NCBI GenBank assembly: GCA_024643305.1
Contig: JAHENE010000009.1
Location: 1 to 17,704 of the forward strand
Origin: Thiobacillaceae bacterium
GTDB taxonomy: Bacteria; Pseudomonadota; Gammaproteobacteria; Burkholderiales; Thiobacillaceae
Direction of reading: 5' to 3'
DNA: 17,704 nt
Shown: one piece after another, positions 6,854-14,777 of the stretch
Position numbering within the stretch: the first letter of the stretch is position 1
Layout of the letters: every line of letters begins with the position of its first letter
Program-made: the position numbers and the translations under genes
Notes under the pieces: model-generated
Told to the model about the DNA's origin: nothing
Seen by the model: only the letters and a program-made list of their open reading frames with translations
The model's database searches: none

Positions 6854-8157
6854 GTTCCACCTTAAGCCACGAAGTTGCGGAATACCGTTATGGCATCCGC
6901 AATAACTTCACCCAGTTCGCGCATCAACTGGTGCAGGTGTTTTTTGTCGGCCTGACCCTTGGCATGACCCGCACAGTGGTGCCGGCGCTTGCCGAATCCG
7001 AATTCGGCGTGGCCAAGGGCTCGTTTATGATGCTGACGGCTTTCGTCATCGCATTCGGTTTCGTCAAGGGCACGCTCAATTTCGTGGCGGGCCGCTTGTC
7101 CGAGCGCATGGGTCGCAAGAAAGTCATGTTCATCGGCTGGCTGGCGGCGGTGCCGATTCCCTTCATGATCATGTACGCGCCTTCGTGGAACTGGATCGTG
7201 GCAGCAACGGTGCTGCTGGGGGTAAACCAGGGTCTGACCTGGTCGATGACGCAGACCTCCAAGCTGGACCTCACTACCGCCAGCCAGCGCGGCCTTACCA
7301 TCGGCCTCAATGAATTCTCCGGTTATTTCGGCGTGGCGGTGGCGGGCATCGTTACCGGCTATCTCGCTACCGCCTATGGCCCGCGAGAAGGGCTGATGAT
7401 TTTTGGCCTGACGGTGGTCGCGCTGGCCGGCCTGCTTACCCTGCTGTGGGTAAAGGACACCCTGCCGTGGGCGCATGCCGAAGGCAGAAAGCACGCTGCC
7501 GGGCAGATGGTCGGTCCCAAGCCGCGTTATCCGGCCAACATTTCCGAACAACCGGGAACCTGGGAAGTGTTCACCCTGATGTCCTGGCGCGATGCGCGCA
7601 TGGCATCCATCAGTCAGGCTGGCTTGGTGGAGAAATTCGTCGATGCGCTGGTGTGGGTGTTCTTCCCGGTTTACCTGTATCAGCATGGCCTTTCTCTGGC
7701 CGGCATCGGCTGGGTGGTGGGGGTATACGGCTTCGTCTGGGGAATATCTCAGTTCTTCACCGGCCACCTGTCCGACCATATTGGCCGCAGGAAGCCCATC
7801 ATCTTGGGGATGTGGCTTTGCGGTGGTGGCGTTGCGCTGGTGATGTTGGGCGAGGGCAAACTGTGGTGGTCCTTTTCTGCCGCGGTGATGGGTTTCGGCA
7901 TGGCACTGCTGTACCCGACGCTGTCTGCCGCCGTTTCCGACATTGCCCATCCCAACTGGCGCGGCTCCGCGATTGGCATCTACCGTTTCTGGCGCGATCT
8001 CGGCTACGGTATCGGTGCACTGTTGCTGGGTGGTGTGGCGGCAATATTCGGCGGCATTGAAGCCGGCTTCTGGTTTACCGCTGCTGCCATGTTTGCTTCC
8101 GGCGCTGTCGTTCTGCTGGCCTGCGAGGAAACTCATCCGCGTCTCAATCCGGCGTGA
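6850..8157 (+). CDS. Major facilitator superfamily transporter
   Basis: This 435-residue inner-membrane transporter has about 12 hydrophobic segments in two halves. Cytoplasmic loop motif A appears twice, as GRLSERMGRKK at about residues 82-92 and GHLSDHIGRRK near residue 305. This marks a complete, duplicated MFS fold. ATG 6850 overlaps the end of the metallo-hydrolase gene by four bases, so it belongs to the ArsR-rhodanese operon. Its substrate cannot be read from sequence. The neighbours suggest import or export of a sulfur compound such as sulfite, thiosulfate or an organic thiol. It ends 34 bases before the convergent folE2, with no clear terminator between. Confidence 0.92.
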   Translation: MSSTLSHEVAEYRYGIRNNFTQFAHQLVQVFFVGLTLGMTRTVVPALAESEFGVAKGSFMMLTAFVIAFGFVKGTLNFVAGRLSERMGRKKVMFIGWLAAVPIPFMIMYAPSWNWIVAATVLLGVNQGLTWSMTQTSKLDLTTASQRGLTIGLNEFSGYFGVAVAGIVTGYLATAYGPREGLMIFGLTVVALAGLLTLLWVKDTLPWAHAEGRKHAAGQMVGPKPRYPANISEQPGTWEVFTLMSWRDARMASISQAGLVEKFVDALVWVFFPVYLYQHGLSLAGIGWVVGVYGFVWGISQFFTGHLSDHIGRRKPIILGMWLCGGGVALVMLGEGKLWWSFSAAVMGFGMALLYPTLSAAVSDIAHPNWRGSAIGIYRFWRDLGYGIGALLLGGVAAIFGGIEAGFWFTAAAMFASGAVVLLACEETHPRLNPA

Positions 8158-8191
8158 AGCCGGAGCGCCCGGGCGAGTCAAGATCGTTTAT

Positions 8192-9001
8192 TCAAACCTT
8201 CTTGGTTTTGTCCCGTTCGATCAGCGCGTACGCTGAGTGGTTGTGGATTGACTCGAAGTTTTCAGCCTCGACCACATAGGCATCGATAAGCGGTTCATCA
8301 TTCATGGCGGCGGCGACGTCGCGCACGATGTCTTCCACGAATTTGGGATTGTCATATGCGCGCTCAGTGACATGTTTCTCGTCCGGACGCTTCAACAGGC
8401 CATACAGTTCGCAGGAAGCCTGCTGCTCGATTTTCTTGACCAGGTCTTCGATCCACAGGAATCCGTTTGTGCGGGCGGTGACGGTGACGTGCGAGCGCTG
8501 GTTGTGCGCGCCGTATTCGGAAATTTTCTTGGAGCAGGGGCACAGCGAGGTCACCGGCACCACGACCTTGGTGGTGTGCCGGTAGACGCCCTTGTCGATT
8601 TCGCCGATCAGGGTGACTTCGTAATCCATCAGGCTTTCCACGCCGGAAACCGGTGCAGCCTTGTTGATGAAGTAGGGGAAGGTCATCTCGATGTGGCCGG
8701 ACTCGGCTTCCAAGCGCTCCACCATGTGGCGCAGCATGGATTCGAAATTTTCCACCGAAATTTCGCGTTCGCGGGTATTGAGAATTTCGACAAAGCGCGA
8801 CATGTGCGTGCCCTTGAAATGCTGGGGCAGGTAGACGTACATGTTGAAATTGGCGACGGTGTGCTGCACGCCGCCTTCCTTGTCAGCGACCTTGACAGGG
8901 TGGCGGATGGACTTGATGCCGACCTTGTCGATGGCAATCTGGCGTGTGTCCTTGGAGCTTTGCACGTCTGGCATGCAGACGGCGTCGGTGCATTCTTTCA
9001 T
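8192..9001 (-). CDS. folE2: GTP cyclohydrolase FolE2 (type IB)
   Basis: FolE2 converts GTP to 7,8-dihydroneopterin triphosphate, the first step of tetrahydrofolate synthesis. The 269-residue protein shows the family's signature blocks: [19 protein letters not shown] near the N-terminus, [18 protein letters not shown] at about residues 53-70, and [19 protein letters not shown] at about 152-170. The last holds the metal-site cysteine (Cys154 or Cys156) and His166. ATG 9001 has AAGGAA five bases upstream; Met10 is a possible alternative. FolE2 tolerates metals other than zinc and can replace FolE when zinc is scarce, but no Zur-type dyad was seen here. It follows dxs but has its own good promoter. 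Confidence 0.96.
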   Translation of the reverse strand: MKECTDAVCMPDVQSSKDTRQIAIDKVGIKSIRHPVKVADKEGGVQHTVANFNMYVYLPQHFKGTHMSRFVEILNTREREISVENFESMLRHMVERLEAESGHIEMTFPYFINKAAPVSGVESLMDYEVTLIGEIDKGVYRHTTKVVVPVTSLCPCSKKISEYGAHNQRSHVTVTARTNGFLWIEDLVKKIEQQASCELYGLLKRPDEKHVTERAYDNPKFVEDIVRDVAAAMNDEPLIDAYVVEAENFESIHNHSAYALIERDKTKKV

Positions 9002-9057
9002 GGGGTTTCCTTACGTTGCTGACCCGAAGACGCAGGGCATTCAGGCAATTTAGACCA

Positions 9058-9086
9058 AGTATAAACGCTCAGAATACTTGAGTAAA
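9058..9086 (-). promoter_or_regulatory. Sigma70-type promoter of folE2
   Basis: On the minus strand TTTACT (9081-9086) and TATACT (9058-9063) are separated by 17 bases. The -10 matches five and the -35 four of six consensus bases. The -35 begins immediately after the dxs stop codon. The start would fall near 9050, giving a leader of about 50 bases. This suggests folE2 can be expressed independently of dxs. Confidence 0.65.
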
Positions 9087-10925
9087 CTACTCGGATAATC
9101 CCCGCGCGCGTCTGATCAGGCTGTCGGCATCCAGTCCACTGCCAACTCTTTGATTTTCCTGGGTATCCTGCTCGATAAAGCGGTCCGGTAGGCCGCAATG
9201 GGCGATGTGAACCGACACGCCGCGTGCGGCCAGGCACTCGGAAACCGCTGAGCCGGCACCACCCATGACGGCGTTTTCTTCCACCGTCACCAGCAATTCG
9301 TGCGAGCGGGCGAGCGACAAGACCTGCTCTTCGTCCAGCGGTTTCACAAAACGCATGTCGACTACGGTGGCATCGAGTTCTTCGGCGGCCTTGAGGCATT
9401 CGCCCAGCACCGTGCCAAAGGCCAGGAAGGCGACTTTGCTGCCTTCGCGCCGGATGTTGCTTTTGCCGATGGGCAAAGGCTCCAGCCCTTCCTCCAGGGC
9501 TGCGCCCGGTCCGCCACCGCGTGGGTAGCGCACGGCACTGGGGCCGCTGTGCAGGAAGGCGGTTGTGAGCAGCCTGCGGCACTCGTTTTCATCGGACGGT
9601 GCGGCGATCAGCATGTTGGGCACGCAACGCAAAAAAGAGAGATCAAAACTGCCGGCATGGGTGGCGCCGTCTGCGCCCACCGGGCCGGCGCGGTCGATGG
9701 CCAGGGTGACATCGAGGTTCTGCAGGGCGATGTCGTGTATCAACTGGTCGTAGGCGCGCTGCAAGAAGGTCGAATAAATCGCCACCACGGGTTTTTCGCC
9801 TTCACAGGCCAGACCTGCAGCAAATGTGAGCGCATGCTGTTCGGCGATGCCGACATCGAAATAGCGATCCGGGTATTCCTCGGAGAAACGTACTAGGCCG
9901 GAGCCTTCGCGCATGGCCGGCGTGATGCCGACGAGCCGATGGTCCTGCGCGGCCATGTCGCACAGCCAGTCGCCAAATATTTGGGTGTAGCTTGGTTTGC
10001 CGCCAGTTTTTTCGGTAATGCCCATCGCTGGGTCGAAACTGGTGACGCCGTGATACAGGCAGGGGTTGGTCTCGGCCGGCTCGTACCCTTTACCTTTTTT
10101 GGTGACCACGTGCAGGAACTGCGGGCCGTCGAGCTTGCGAATGTTTTTGAGGGTCTCCACCAGCACGTCGAGGTCGTGGCCGTCGATGGGGCCGATGTAG
10201 TTGAAGCCGAACTCCTCGAACAGCGTGCCGGGTACCACCATGCCCTTCATGTGTTCCTCTGCGCGCTTGGCCAACTCCTTGATGGGCGGCATTTTGGACA
10301 ACACCAGGTCACTTGCCTTCTTGGCCTTGGCGTAGAACTGGCCGGACATGAGCTTGGCCAGATAATTGTTGAGCGCACCGACTGGCGGTGATATTGACAT
10401 GTCATTGTCGTTCAGGATCACCAGCAAGGGTAGTTCGGTGGCACCGGCATTATTGAGCGCTTCGAAAGCCATGCCGGCGGTCATGGCGCCATCGCCGATG
10501 ATGGCAACGGCACGGTGATCGGTGCCGGCCTGATGAAATGCCTCGGCCATGCCCAGTGCCGCCGAGATGGACGTGCTGGAATGACCGACGCCGAAGGCGT
10601 CGTATTCGCTTTCCTCGCGGCGTGGAAAACCGGCAATGCCGCCGCCGCGCCTCAGTCCAGCCATGGCATCCTTGCGGCCGGTAAGGATCTTGTGCGCATA
10701 GGTCTGGTGGCCTACATCCCATACGATGCGATCGCCCGGCGTGTCGTATACGTAATGCAAGGCGATGGTGAGTTCCACCGAGCCCAGGTTGGAAGACAAA
10801 TGCCCGCCCGTATGGGATACGGAATCCAGCAGGAAAGCCCGTACTTCTTCAGCCAGTTGCTTTAGTTGTTTGCCGTCAAATTGCCTCAGGTCGGCAGGCG
10901 TCCGTATCGAGTCGAGCAGGGTCAA
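9087..10925 (-). CDS. dxs: 1-deoxy-D-xylulose-5-phosphate synthase
   Basis: Dxs condenses pyruvate and glyceraldehyde 3-phosphate to DXP, the entry step of the MEP isoprenoid pathway, using thiamine diphosphate. The 612-residue length is close to the usual 615-620. Visible motifs include [15 protein letters not shown] near residue 70, the ThDP-binding [18 protein letters not shown] at about 144-161, the following [14 protein letters not shown], and [16 protein letters not shown] near 362 with the catalytic glutamate. The start is a TTG at 10925, one base after the ispA stop. It is preferred because homology begins at [13 protein letters not shown] and no ATG lies nearby. The xseB-ispA-dxs order is a known proteobacterial operon. 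Confidence 0.97.
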   Translation of the reverse strand: MTLLDSIRTPADLRQFDGKQLKQLAEEVRAFLLDSVSHTGGHLSSNLGSVELTIALHYVYDTPGDRIVWDVGHQTYAHKILTGRKDAMAGLRRGGGIAGFPRREESEYDAFGVGHSSTSISAALGMAEAFHQAGTDHRAVAIIGDGAMTAGMAFEALNNAGATELPLLVILNDNDMSISPPVGALNNYLAKLMSGQFYAKAKKASDLVLSKMPPIKELAKRAEEHMKGMVVPGTLFEEFGFNYIGPIDGHDLDVLVETLKNIRKLDGPQFLHVVTKKGKGYEPAETNPCLYHGVTSFDPAMGITEKTGGKPSYTQIFGDWLCDMAAQDHRLVGITPAMREGSGLVRFSEEYPDRYFDVGIAEQHALTFAAGLACEGEKPVVAIYSTFLQRAYDQLIHDIALQNLDVTLAIDRAGPVGADGATHAGSFDLSFLRCVPNMLIAAPSDENECRRLLTTAFLHSGPSAVRYPRGGGPGAALEEGLEPLPIGKSNIRREGSKVAFLAFGTVLGECLKAAEELDATVVDMRFVKPLDEEQVLSLARSHELLVTVEENAVMGGAGSAVSECLAARGVSVHIAHCGLPDRFIEQDTQENQRVGSGLDADSLIRRARGLSE

Positions 10926-10926
10926 A

Positions 10927-11817
10927 TCAGAAATCCCGGTTGATGATGTAATCCGCCAACTGTTTCAAACGTTCGGCTTCCGGGCCAAAACCTAAGAGTG
11001 CGTCATGGGCGTCCGTGCGCAGTTCTTCGGCCAGATCCTTCGCACGGGTAAGTCCCAGCAGGCTGACGTAGGTCGGTTTGTTCTGGGCGGCATCCTTGCC
11101 CGCGGTTTTACCCAGTGTGGCGGTGGAGGCTTCTGCATCCAGGACATCGTCCACCACCTGGAATGCCAGACCCACGCACTTTGAATAGTGGTCGAGTTTG
11201 CCCATGGCGGTAGCGTCCAGCGCTTTGCCGCACAGCGCGCCCAGCGTGACCGAGGCGCGGATCAAGGCGCCGGTCTTGAGGATATGCATGAATTCCAGTT
11301 CCGGCATTTCCAGTGGCTTGCCCACGCTTGCGAGATCGATGGCCTGGCCGCCTGCCATGCCATGCGAACCGGAAGCGGAAGCCAGTGAATTCAGCATGCG
11401 AACCTGCGCCGCCGCATTTTCGACCAGGCCGGGCTGTGCCAATATTTCGAAAGCCAGGCTTTGAAGCGCATCGCCCACCAGCAGCGCGGTGGCTTCGTCG
11501 AATTCCACGTGCACCGTGGGCTTGCCGCGACGAAGCACATCGTTATCCATGGCCGGCATGTCGTCGTGCACCAGCGAGTAGGCGTGAATCAGTTCGACCG
11601 CGATGGCTGCCTGTTCCACACGCGCAGGGTCGGCCTGGGTAAGCTCTCCCGCTGCAAAGGCAAGCAGCGGACGTACGCGCTTGCCTCCGCCCAGCACGGC
11701 GTAGCGCATGGCGTCATGCAGTCGTGTCGGTGCGTGGCTGGTTAAAGGCAGTGCATTGGATAACGCGGCTTCGACACGTTCCTGGTGCCCGGCCATCCAG
11801 GCCTGAAAATCACTCAT
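10927..11817 (-). CDS. ispA: Farnesyl diphosphate synthase (geranyltranstransferase)
   Basis: IspA elongates dimethylallyl diphosphate with two isopentenyl units to farnesyl diphosphate, feeding quinone, undecaprenyl and hopanoid pathways. The 296-residue all-helical prenyltransferase carries [10 protein letters not shown] at about residues 43-52, a first aspartate-rich motif DDMPAMD (Asp85, Asp86, Asp91) and a second, FQVVDDVLD (Asp223, Asp224, Asp227). The four-residue spacing in the first motif is typical of bacterial type farnesyl synthases. ATG 11817 overlaps the xseB stop by eight bases (ATGAGTGA), and dxs begins one base after its stop, so the three genes are translationally coupled. 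Confidence 0.97.
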   Translation of the reverse strand: MSDFQAWMAGHQERVEAALSNALPLTSHAPTRLHDAMRYAVLGGGKRVRPLLAFAAGELTQADPARVEQAAIAVELIHAYSLVHDDMPAMDNDVLRRGKPTVHVEFDEATALLVGDALQSLAFEILAQPGLVENAAAQVRMLNSLASASGSHGMAGGQAIDLASVGKPLEMPELEFMHILKTGALIRASVTLGALCGKALDATAMGKLDHYSKCVGLAFQVVDDVLDAEASTATLGKTAGKDAAQNKPTYVSLLGLTRAKDLAEELRTDAHDALLGFGPEAERLKQLADYIINRDF

Positions 11818-12040
11818 CGCCGCCGCTCAAAAAAGGTTTCATCACGCCGTTTTCCAGCACCTGCACCTGCTGCTCGGCGCGCGAGATCGCGTCGCGGCAA
11901 TAATTGAGCAGGTTTGCGCCGCGTTCATAAGCGGCCAGGGAATCTTCCAGGCTCAGTTTGCCGGATTCCATCTGGACAACGATTTTTTCCAGTTCGGCGA
12001 GGGCGGATTCGAAATCCTTGGGAGTAGCGGCTTTGGCCAT
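11810..12040 (-). CDS. xseB: Exodeoxyribonuclease VII small subunit
   Basis: XseB is the small helical subunit of exonuclease VII, which degrades single-stranded DNA together with XseA (not in the window). The 76-residue protein shows the family core FESALAELEKIVVQMESGKL, then SLEDSLAAYERGANLLNYC. It is first in the xseB-ispA-dxs operon and overlaps ispA by eight bases. Two ATGs are possible, at 12052 and 12040. The second is preferred because MAKAATPKDFESAL is the usual family start; neither has a clear ribosome site. A TTGTTA upstream could be a -35, but no convincing promoter was found. Confidence 0.93.
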   Translation of the reverse strand: MAKAATPKDFESALAELEKIVVQMESGKLSLEDSLAAYERGANLLNYCRDAISRAEQQVQVLENGVMKPFLSGGDE

Positions 12041-12130
12041 TGGTGAAAACATTGCGTACTAAAGCATGTAACTTTAACAAAAGCAGGGCGGCGAGTCTGC
12101 AAAAGGTCTGAATATCAACAGTTTTATGGT

Positions 12131-12269
12131 GAAAGTCTTTGCCTTGGTTTTGCAGCCGTGTTATCTTCGTGTGCCCCAATTGGGGAAGGGAACCTCCGGT
12201 TCATTGGGTGGACAAATCTTGAAAGTCCGCCGGGTGTCGGGGGTTTTGTTTTTCTTTGCCGACTTTCAA
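12131..12269. promoter_or_regulatory. GAAAGTC repeats in the divergent xseB/oxygenase intergenic region
   Basis: The roughly 270-base gap contains three copies of GAAAGTC: direct at 12131-12137 and 12221-12227, and inverted as GACTTTC at 12261-12267. The last two extend to a perfect 9-bp inverted repeat, TTGAAAGTC (12219-12227) and GACTTTCAA (12261-12269). A separate perfect palindrome, CCCCAATTGGGG, lies at 12174-12185. The distal half-site overlaps the proposed -35 box of the oxygenase promoter. No known regulator consensus was recognised. Confidence 0.4.
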
Positions 12270-12285
12270 TAGCAATAGCGATAGT
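12256..12285 (+). promoter_or_regulatory. Possible promoter of the Rieske oxygenase gene
   Basis: TTGCCG (12256-12261) and GATAGT (12280-12285) are separated by 18 bases. The -10 matches four of six consensus positions. The start would fall near 12292, about 20 bases before the ATG. The -35 overlaps the GACTTTC repeat. Confidence 0.35.
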
Positions 12286-12311
12286 GCGGTACTGGAATAG
12301 GGTGGGTAGGG

Positions 12312-13433
12312 ATGAGCAATCTCGCTGATTCTGTTTCGGCGCTGTCTACAACAACGCCTCAACTGCCGGTGTCGTGGTATTTCGACCCGGAAATTCATGA
12401 ACTCGAAAAGAAGCTGCTGTTCGCCAACGGCCCAGGCTATGTCGGCCATGCGCTGATGGTGCCCGAGCGTGGTGACTATCATGCGCTCGAGCGCTTCGAG
12501 GGTGCCAAGGTGCTGGTCAACAACGACAACGGCATCGAGATGCTGTCCAATGTCTGCCGTCACCGCCAGGCCATCATGCTGGACGGCCGCGGCAAACTGC
12601 CGGCGAACAATATCGTCTGCCCGCTGCACCGCTGGACCTACGATGCCGAAGGCAAACTGCTGGGCGCGCCGCATTTCCCCGGCAACCCCTGCATGAACCT
12701 GTCGAAATCGCCGCTGCAAAACTGGAACGGCCTGCTGTTCAATGGCCCGCGCGACGTGCGCGCCGATCTGGCCGGCATGGGCGTGGCAGGTGATCTCGAT
12801 TTTAACGGATACATGCTGGACCGCGTGACTGTCGAGCACGTGCCCTACAACTGGAAGACCTTCATCGAGGTTTATCTCGAGGACTACCATGTCGAGCCTT
12901 TCCACCCGGGGCTGGGCAATTTTGTGACCTGCGACGACCTGAGCTGGCAGTACGGCGACTGGTATTCGGTGCAGACCGTGGGTCTGGCCTCAGCCTTCGG
13001 CAGGAAATTCGGCTCGCCGGTTTACCAGAAGTGGCAGGAGCAGGTGTTGCGCTACGCTGAAGGCAACAAGCCCCGGCATGGCGCGATCTGGCTGACCTAT
13101 TACCCGAACATCATGGTCGAGTGGTATCCGCACGTGTTGGTCGTTTCAAGCGTATGGCCAACCGGCATCGAGTCCATGGCCAATATCGTCGAGTTCTACT
13201 ACCCGGAAGACATCGTTCTATTCGAGCGCGAGTTTGTCGAGGCCGAGCAGGCTGCCTATATGGAAACTGCGGTGGAAGACCACGAAATCGCGCAGCGCAT
13301 GCACGACGGCCGTAAGGCACTGTACAAGCAGGGCATCAGCGAAGAAGGCCCATACCAGTCCCCCATGGAAGACGGCATGGTGCATTTCCATGAATTTCTG
13401 CGCAAACAGATCAGTTCGCATATTGGGGGCTGA
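12312..13433 (+). CDS. Rieske non-heme iron oxygenase, alpha subunit
   Basis: This 373-residue protein is a ring-hydroxylating-type oxygenase large subunit. The N-terminal Rieske [2Fe-2S] motif is CRH (Cys82, His84) followed by CPLH (Cys103, His106). The catalytic domain carries the mononuclear iron motif EDYHVEPFHP (His193, His198), with a likely carboxylate ligand in VEDHEIAQ (Asp323). The family dioxygenates or monooxygenates aromatics, or demethylates or cleaves choline- and carnitine-like amines. The substrate here is unknown. No beta subunit, ferredoxin or reductase gene is nearby, so the electron donor must come from elsewhere. ATG 12312 follows an AGGG-rich stretch. The gene is closed by a strong terminator, so it is probably monocistronic. 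Confidence 0.93.
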   Translation: MSNLADSVSALSTTTPQLPVSWYFDPEIHELEKKLLFANGPGYVGHALMVPERGDYHALERFEGAKVLVNNDNGIEMLSNVCRHRQAIMLDGRGKLPANNIVCPLHRWTYDAEGKLLGAPHFPGNPCMNLSKSPLQNWNGLLFNGPRDVRADLAGMGVAGDLDFNGYMLDRVTVEHVPYNWKTFIEVYLEDYHVEPFHPGLGNFVTCDDLSWQYGDWYSVQTVGLASAFGRKFGSPVYQKWQEQVLRYAEGNKPRHGAIWLTYYPNIMVEWYPHVLVVSSVWPTGIESMANIVEFYYPEDIVLFEREFVEAEQAAYMETAVEDHEIAQRMHDGRKALYKQGISEEGPYQSPMEDGMVHFHEFLRKQISSHIGG

Positions 13434-13452
13434 TCATCTGCCAAGGCTGTTG

Positions 13453-13488
13453 CAAGAATGGCGGCGATTGCCGCCATTCTTGTTTTTT
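13453..13488 (+). terminator. Strong intrinsic terminator after the Rieske oxygenase gene
   Basis: A perfect 13-bp stem, CAAGAATGGCGGC and GCCGCCATTCTTG, with a GATT loop is followed directly by six T residues. It starts 20 bases after the oxygenase stop and ends 17 bases before the EamA start codon. Confidence 0.95.
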
Positions 13489-13505
13489 GTGCGGGATACG
13501 AAGAA

Positions 13506-14369
13506 ATGAAATCCACCTGGATGCTGATCGCCGGTTTTCTGTTCGCGCTCATGGGCGTGATGGTAAAACTGGCTTCGGTCCGTTTCAGTTCGCCGGAGCT
13601 GGTATTCTACCGTTCCCTGTTCAGTCTGCTGTCAATTTATACGGTGATCGTGGTTACGACCCGGCAATGGCTGGTGCCGCTAAGGACAAAGCATGCATCA
13701 AGCCATGCCAGGCGCGGCCTCACCGGGTTTTTTGCGCTGGTGATGTTTTTTTATGGCATTGCGCATCTGCCGCTACCGACCGCGATCACCCTCAACTACA
13801 CTTCGCCGCTGTTTCTGGCCGTGATCACTGCATGGTGGCTGAAGGAGCGGCACGGCCGCGGACTGGTGGCCGCTGTGACGATCGGGTTTTCCGGCGTGGT
13901 CATGTTGTTGCAGCCGGGTTGGGGCGGGCAGGACATGTTTGCCAGGCTGGTGGGCCTGTTGTCCGGGGTGTTGGCAGCGCTGGCCTATATCAATGTGCGC
14001 AGTCTCGGCAGGCAGGACGAACCGGAATGGCGGGTGGTGTTTTACTTTGCACTGATTTCCACGCTGGGAGGAGCGGCTTGGATGGCGGCCGCGGGATTTG
14101 TTGTGCCAAGGCCAACGGATATTCCCCTGTTGCTGGCCATGGGCGCAACGGCCACGCTTGCGCAGTTGGCCATGACGCGCGCATACCGTTTGGGCAACAC
14201 GTTGACGGTTGGCGCACTGGCCTATTCAACGGTGGGGTTTTCTGCGCTTTATGGCGTGATCGTGTTCGGAGACAGGCTGCCCGTAGTGTCCTGGACTGGG
14301 ATGCTGCTCATTGTGGTGGCGGGAATTATCGGTGTCTGGGCCAGCAGGAAACTGGTAGCTCCGGAATAA
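13506..14369 (+). CDS. EamA/DMT-family transporter (10 membrane segments)
   Basis: This 287-residue inner-membrane protein has about ten hydrophobic segments arranged as two EamA repeats. It belongs to the drug/metabolite transporter superfamily and resembles the S-adenosylmethionine/metabolite exporter-like subgroup (HLPLPTAITLNYTSPLF in the first repeat). The frame is open back to 13458, but that start lies inside the terminator stem; ATG 13506, beginning MKSTWMLIAGFLFALMG, is the real start. Only GGGA or GAAG serves as a weak ribosome site. No promoter fits between the terminator and the start, so expression may depend on read-through. The substrate is unknown. Confidence 0.9.
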   Translation: MKSTWMLIAGFLFALMGVMVKLASVRFSSPELVFYRSLFSLLSIYTVIVVTTRQWLVPLRTKHASSHARRGLTGFFALVMFFYGIAHLPLPTAITLNYTSPLFLAVITAWWLKERHGRGLVAAVTIGFSGVVMLLQPGWGGQDMFARLVGLLSGVLAALAYINVRSLGRQDEPEWRVVFYFALISTLGGAAWMAAAGFVVPRPTDIPLLLAMGATATLAQLAMTRAYRLGNTLTVGALAYSTVGFSALYGVIVFGDRLPVVSWTGMLLIVVAGIIGVWASRKLVAPE

Positions 14370-14414
14370 GGCTATATTTACACAGTGGACCAAGATTAAA
14401 GGGGGAGAAGTTTC

Positions 14415-14777
14415 ATGATCGCCATCAATGTCAAAGACAACATCGTCAGCATGTCGGTGCTTGGTCGTTTTACGCTTGATGACTACAAGGAGTTCGAGGA
14501 AGCCGTGCTCTACGGTATCAAGTTCCAGGGTGTAGTGAACCTGCTGATTGATTTGCGCGACATGCTCACGTTCAGCGTCGATGTGGCATGGGAAGAGGTC
14601 AAGTTCTCCCGTGAACACGCAAACGATTTCGACCGCGTCGCCATTCTTACCAGCAACGAATGGGTAGCGTGGAGTGCATGGGTCAATCGGCTGTTTGTCG
14701 ATGCAGACATCCGCCTGTTTGATGATGTCCAGCAGGCCGAATCATGGCTGAAGGAAACTGCCTCCACATCCGCATGA
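14415..14777 (+). CDS. SpoIIAA-like (STAS/SEC14-type) protein
   Basis: This 120-residue soluble protein resembles the SpoIIAA-like family (PF11964), which shares the STAS/CRAL-TRIO-type alpha/beta fold. It shows the family pattern: an initial beta region with SVLGRFTLDDYKEFEEAV, the central strand VNLLIDLRDM, then AWEEVKFSREHANDFDRVAIL and a C-terminal LFDDVQQAESWL. Members are thought to bind ligands or partners; enzyme activity is not established. ATG 14415 follows GGGGGAG. A TATATT at 14373-14378 could be a -10 box, without a good -35. It overlaps the next gene by four bases (ATGA), implying coupled translation. Confidence 0.88.
   Translation: MIAINVKDNIVSMSVLGRFTLDDYKEFEEAVLYGIKFQGVVNLLIDLRDMLTFSVDVAWEEVKFSREHANDFDRVAILTSNEWVAWSAWVNRLFVDADIRLFDDVQQAESWLKETASTSA

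Noticed and set aside
6862..8181. Long minus-strand open frame (439 codons) opposite the MFS gene
   Set aside because: It is a shadow of the MFS coding frame. Its translation is rich in His, Gln and Arg with no fold or motif, while the plus strand gives a clear 12-segment transporter.
8158..8191. Possible terminator between the MFS gene and folE2
   Set aside because: GCCCGGGC is self-complementary, but there is no adequate loop or T-tract on either strand.
9002..9086. Zur operator before folE2
   Set aside because: No A/T-rich dyad resembling a zinc uptake regulator site was found; only a sigma70-type promoter is supported.
12174..12185. CCCCAATTGGGG palindrome as a terminator
   Set aside because: It has no loop and no following T-run. 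It is kept only as part of the intergenic description.
12201..12905. Minus-strand open frame (234 codons) across the oxygenase 5' end
   Set aside because: Lies opposite a well-supported Rieske oxygenase gene and shows no recognisable domain.
13458..13505. Upstream start for the EamA transporter
   Set aside because: It falls within the terminator stem and adds a non-homologous stretch; the membrane protein begins naturally at 13506.
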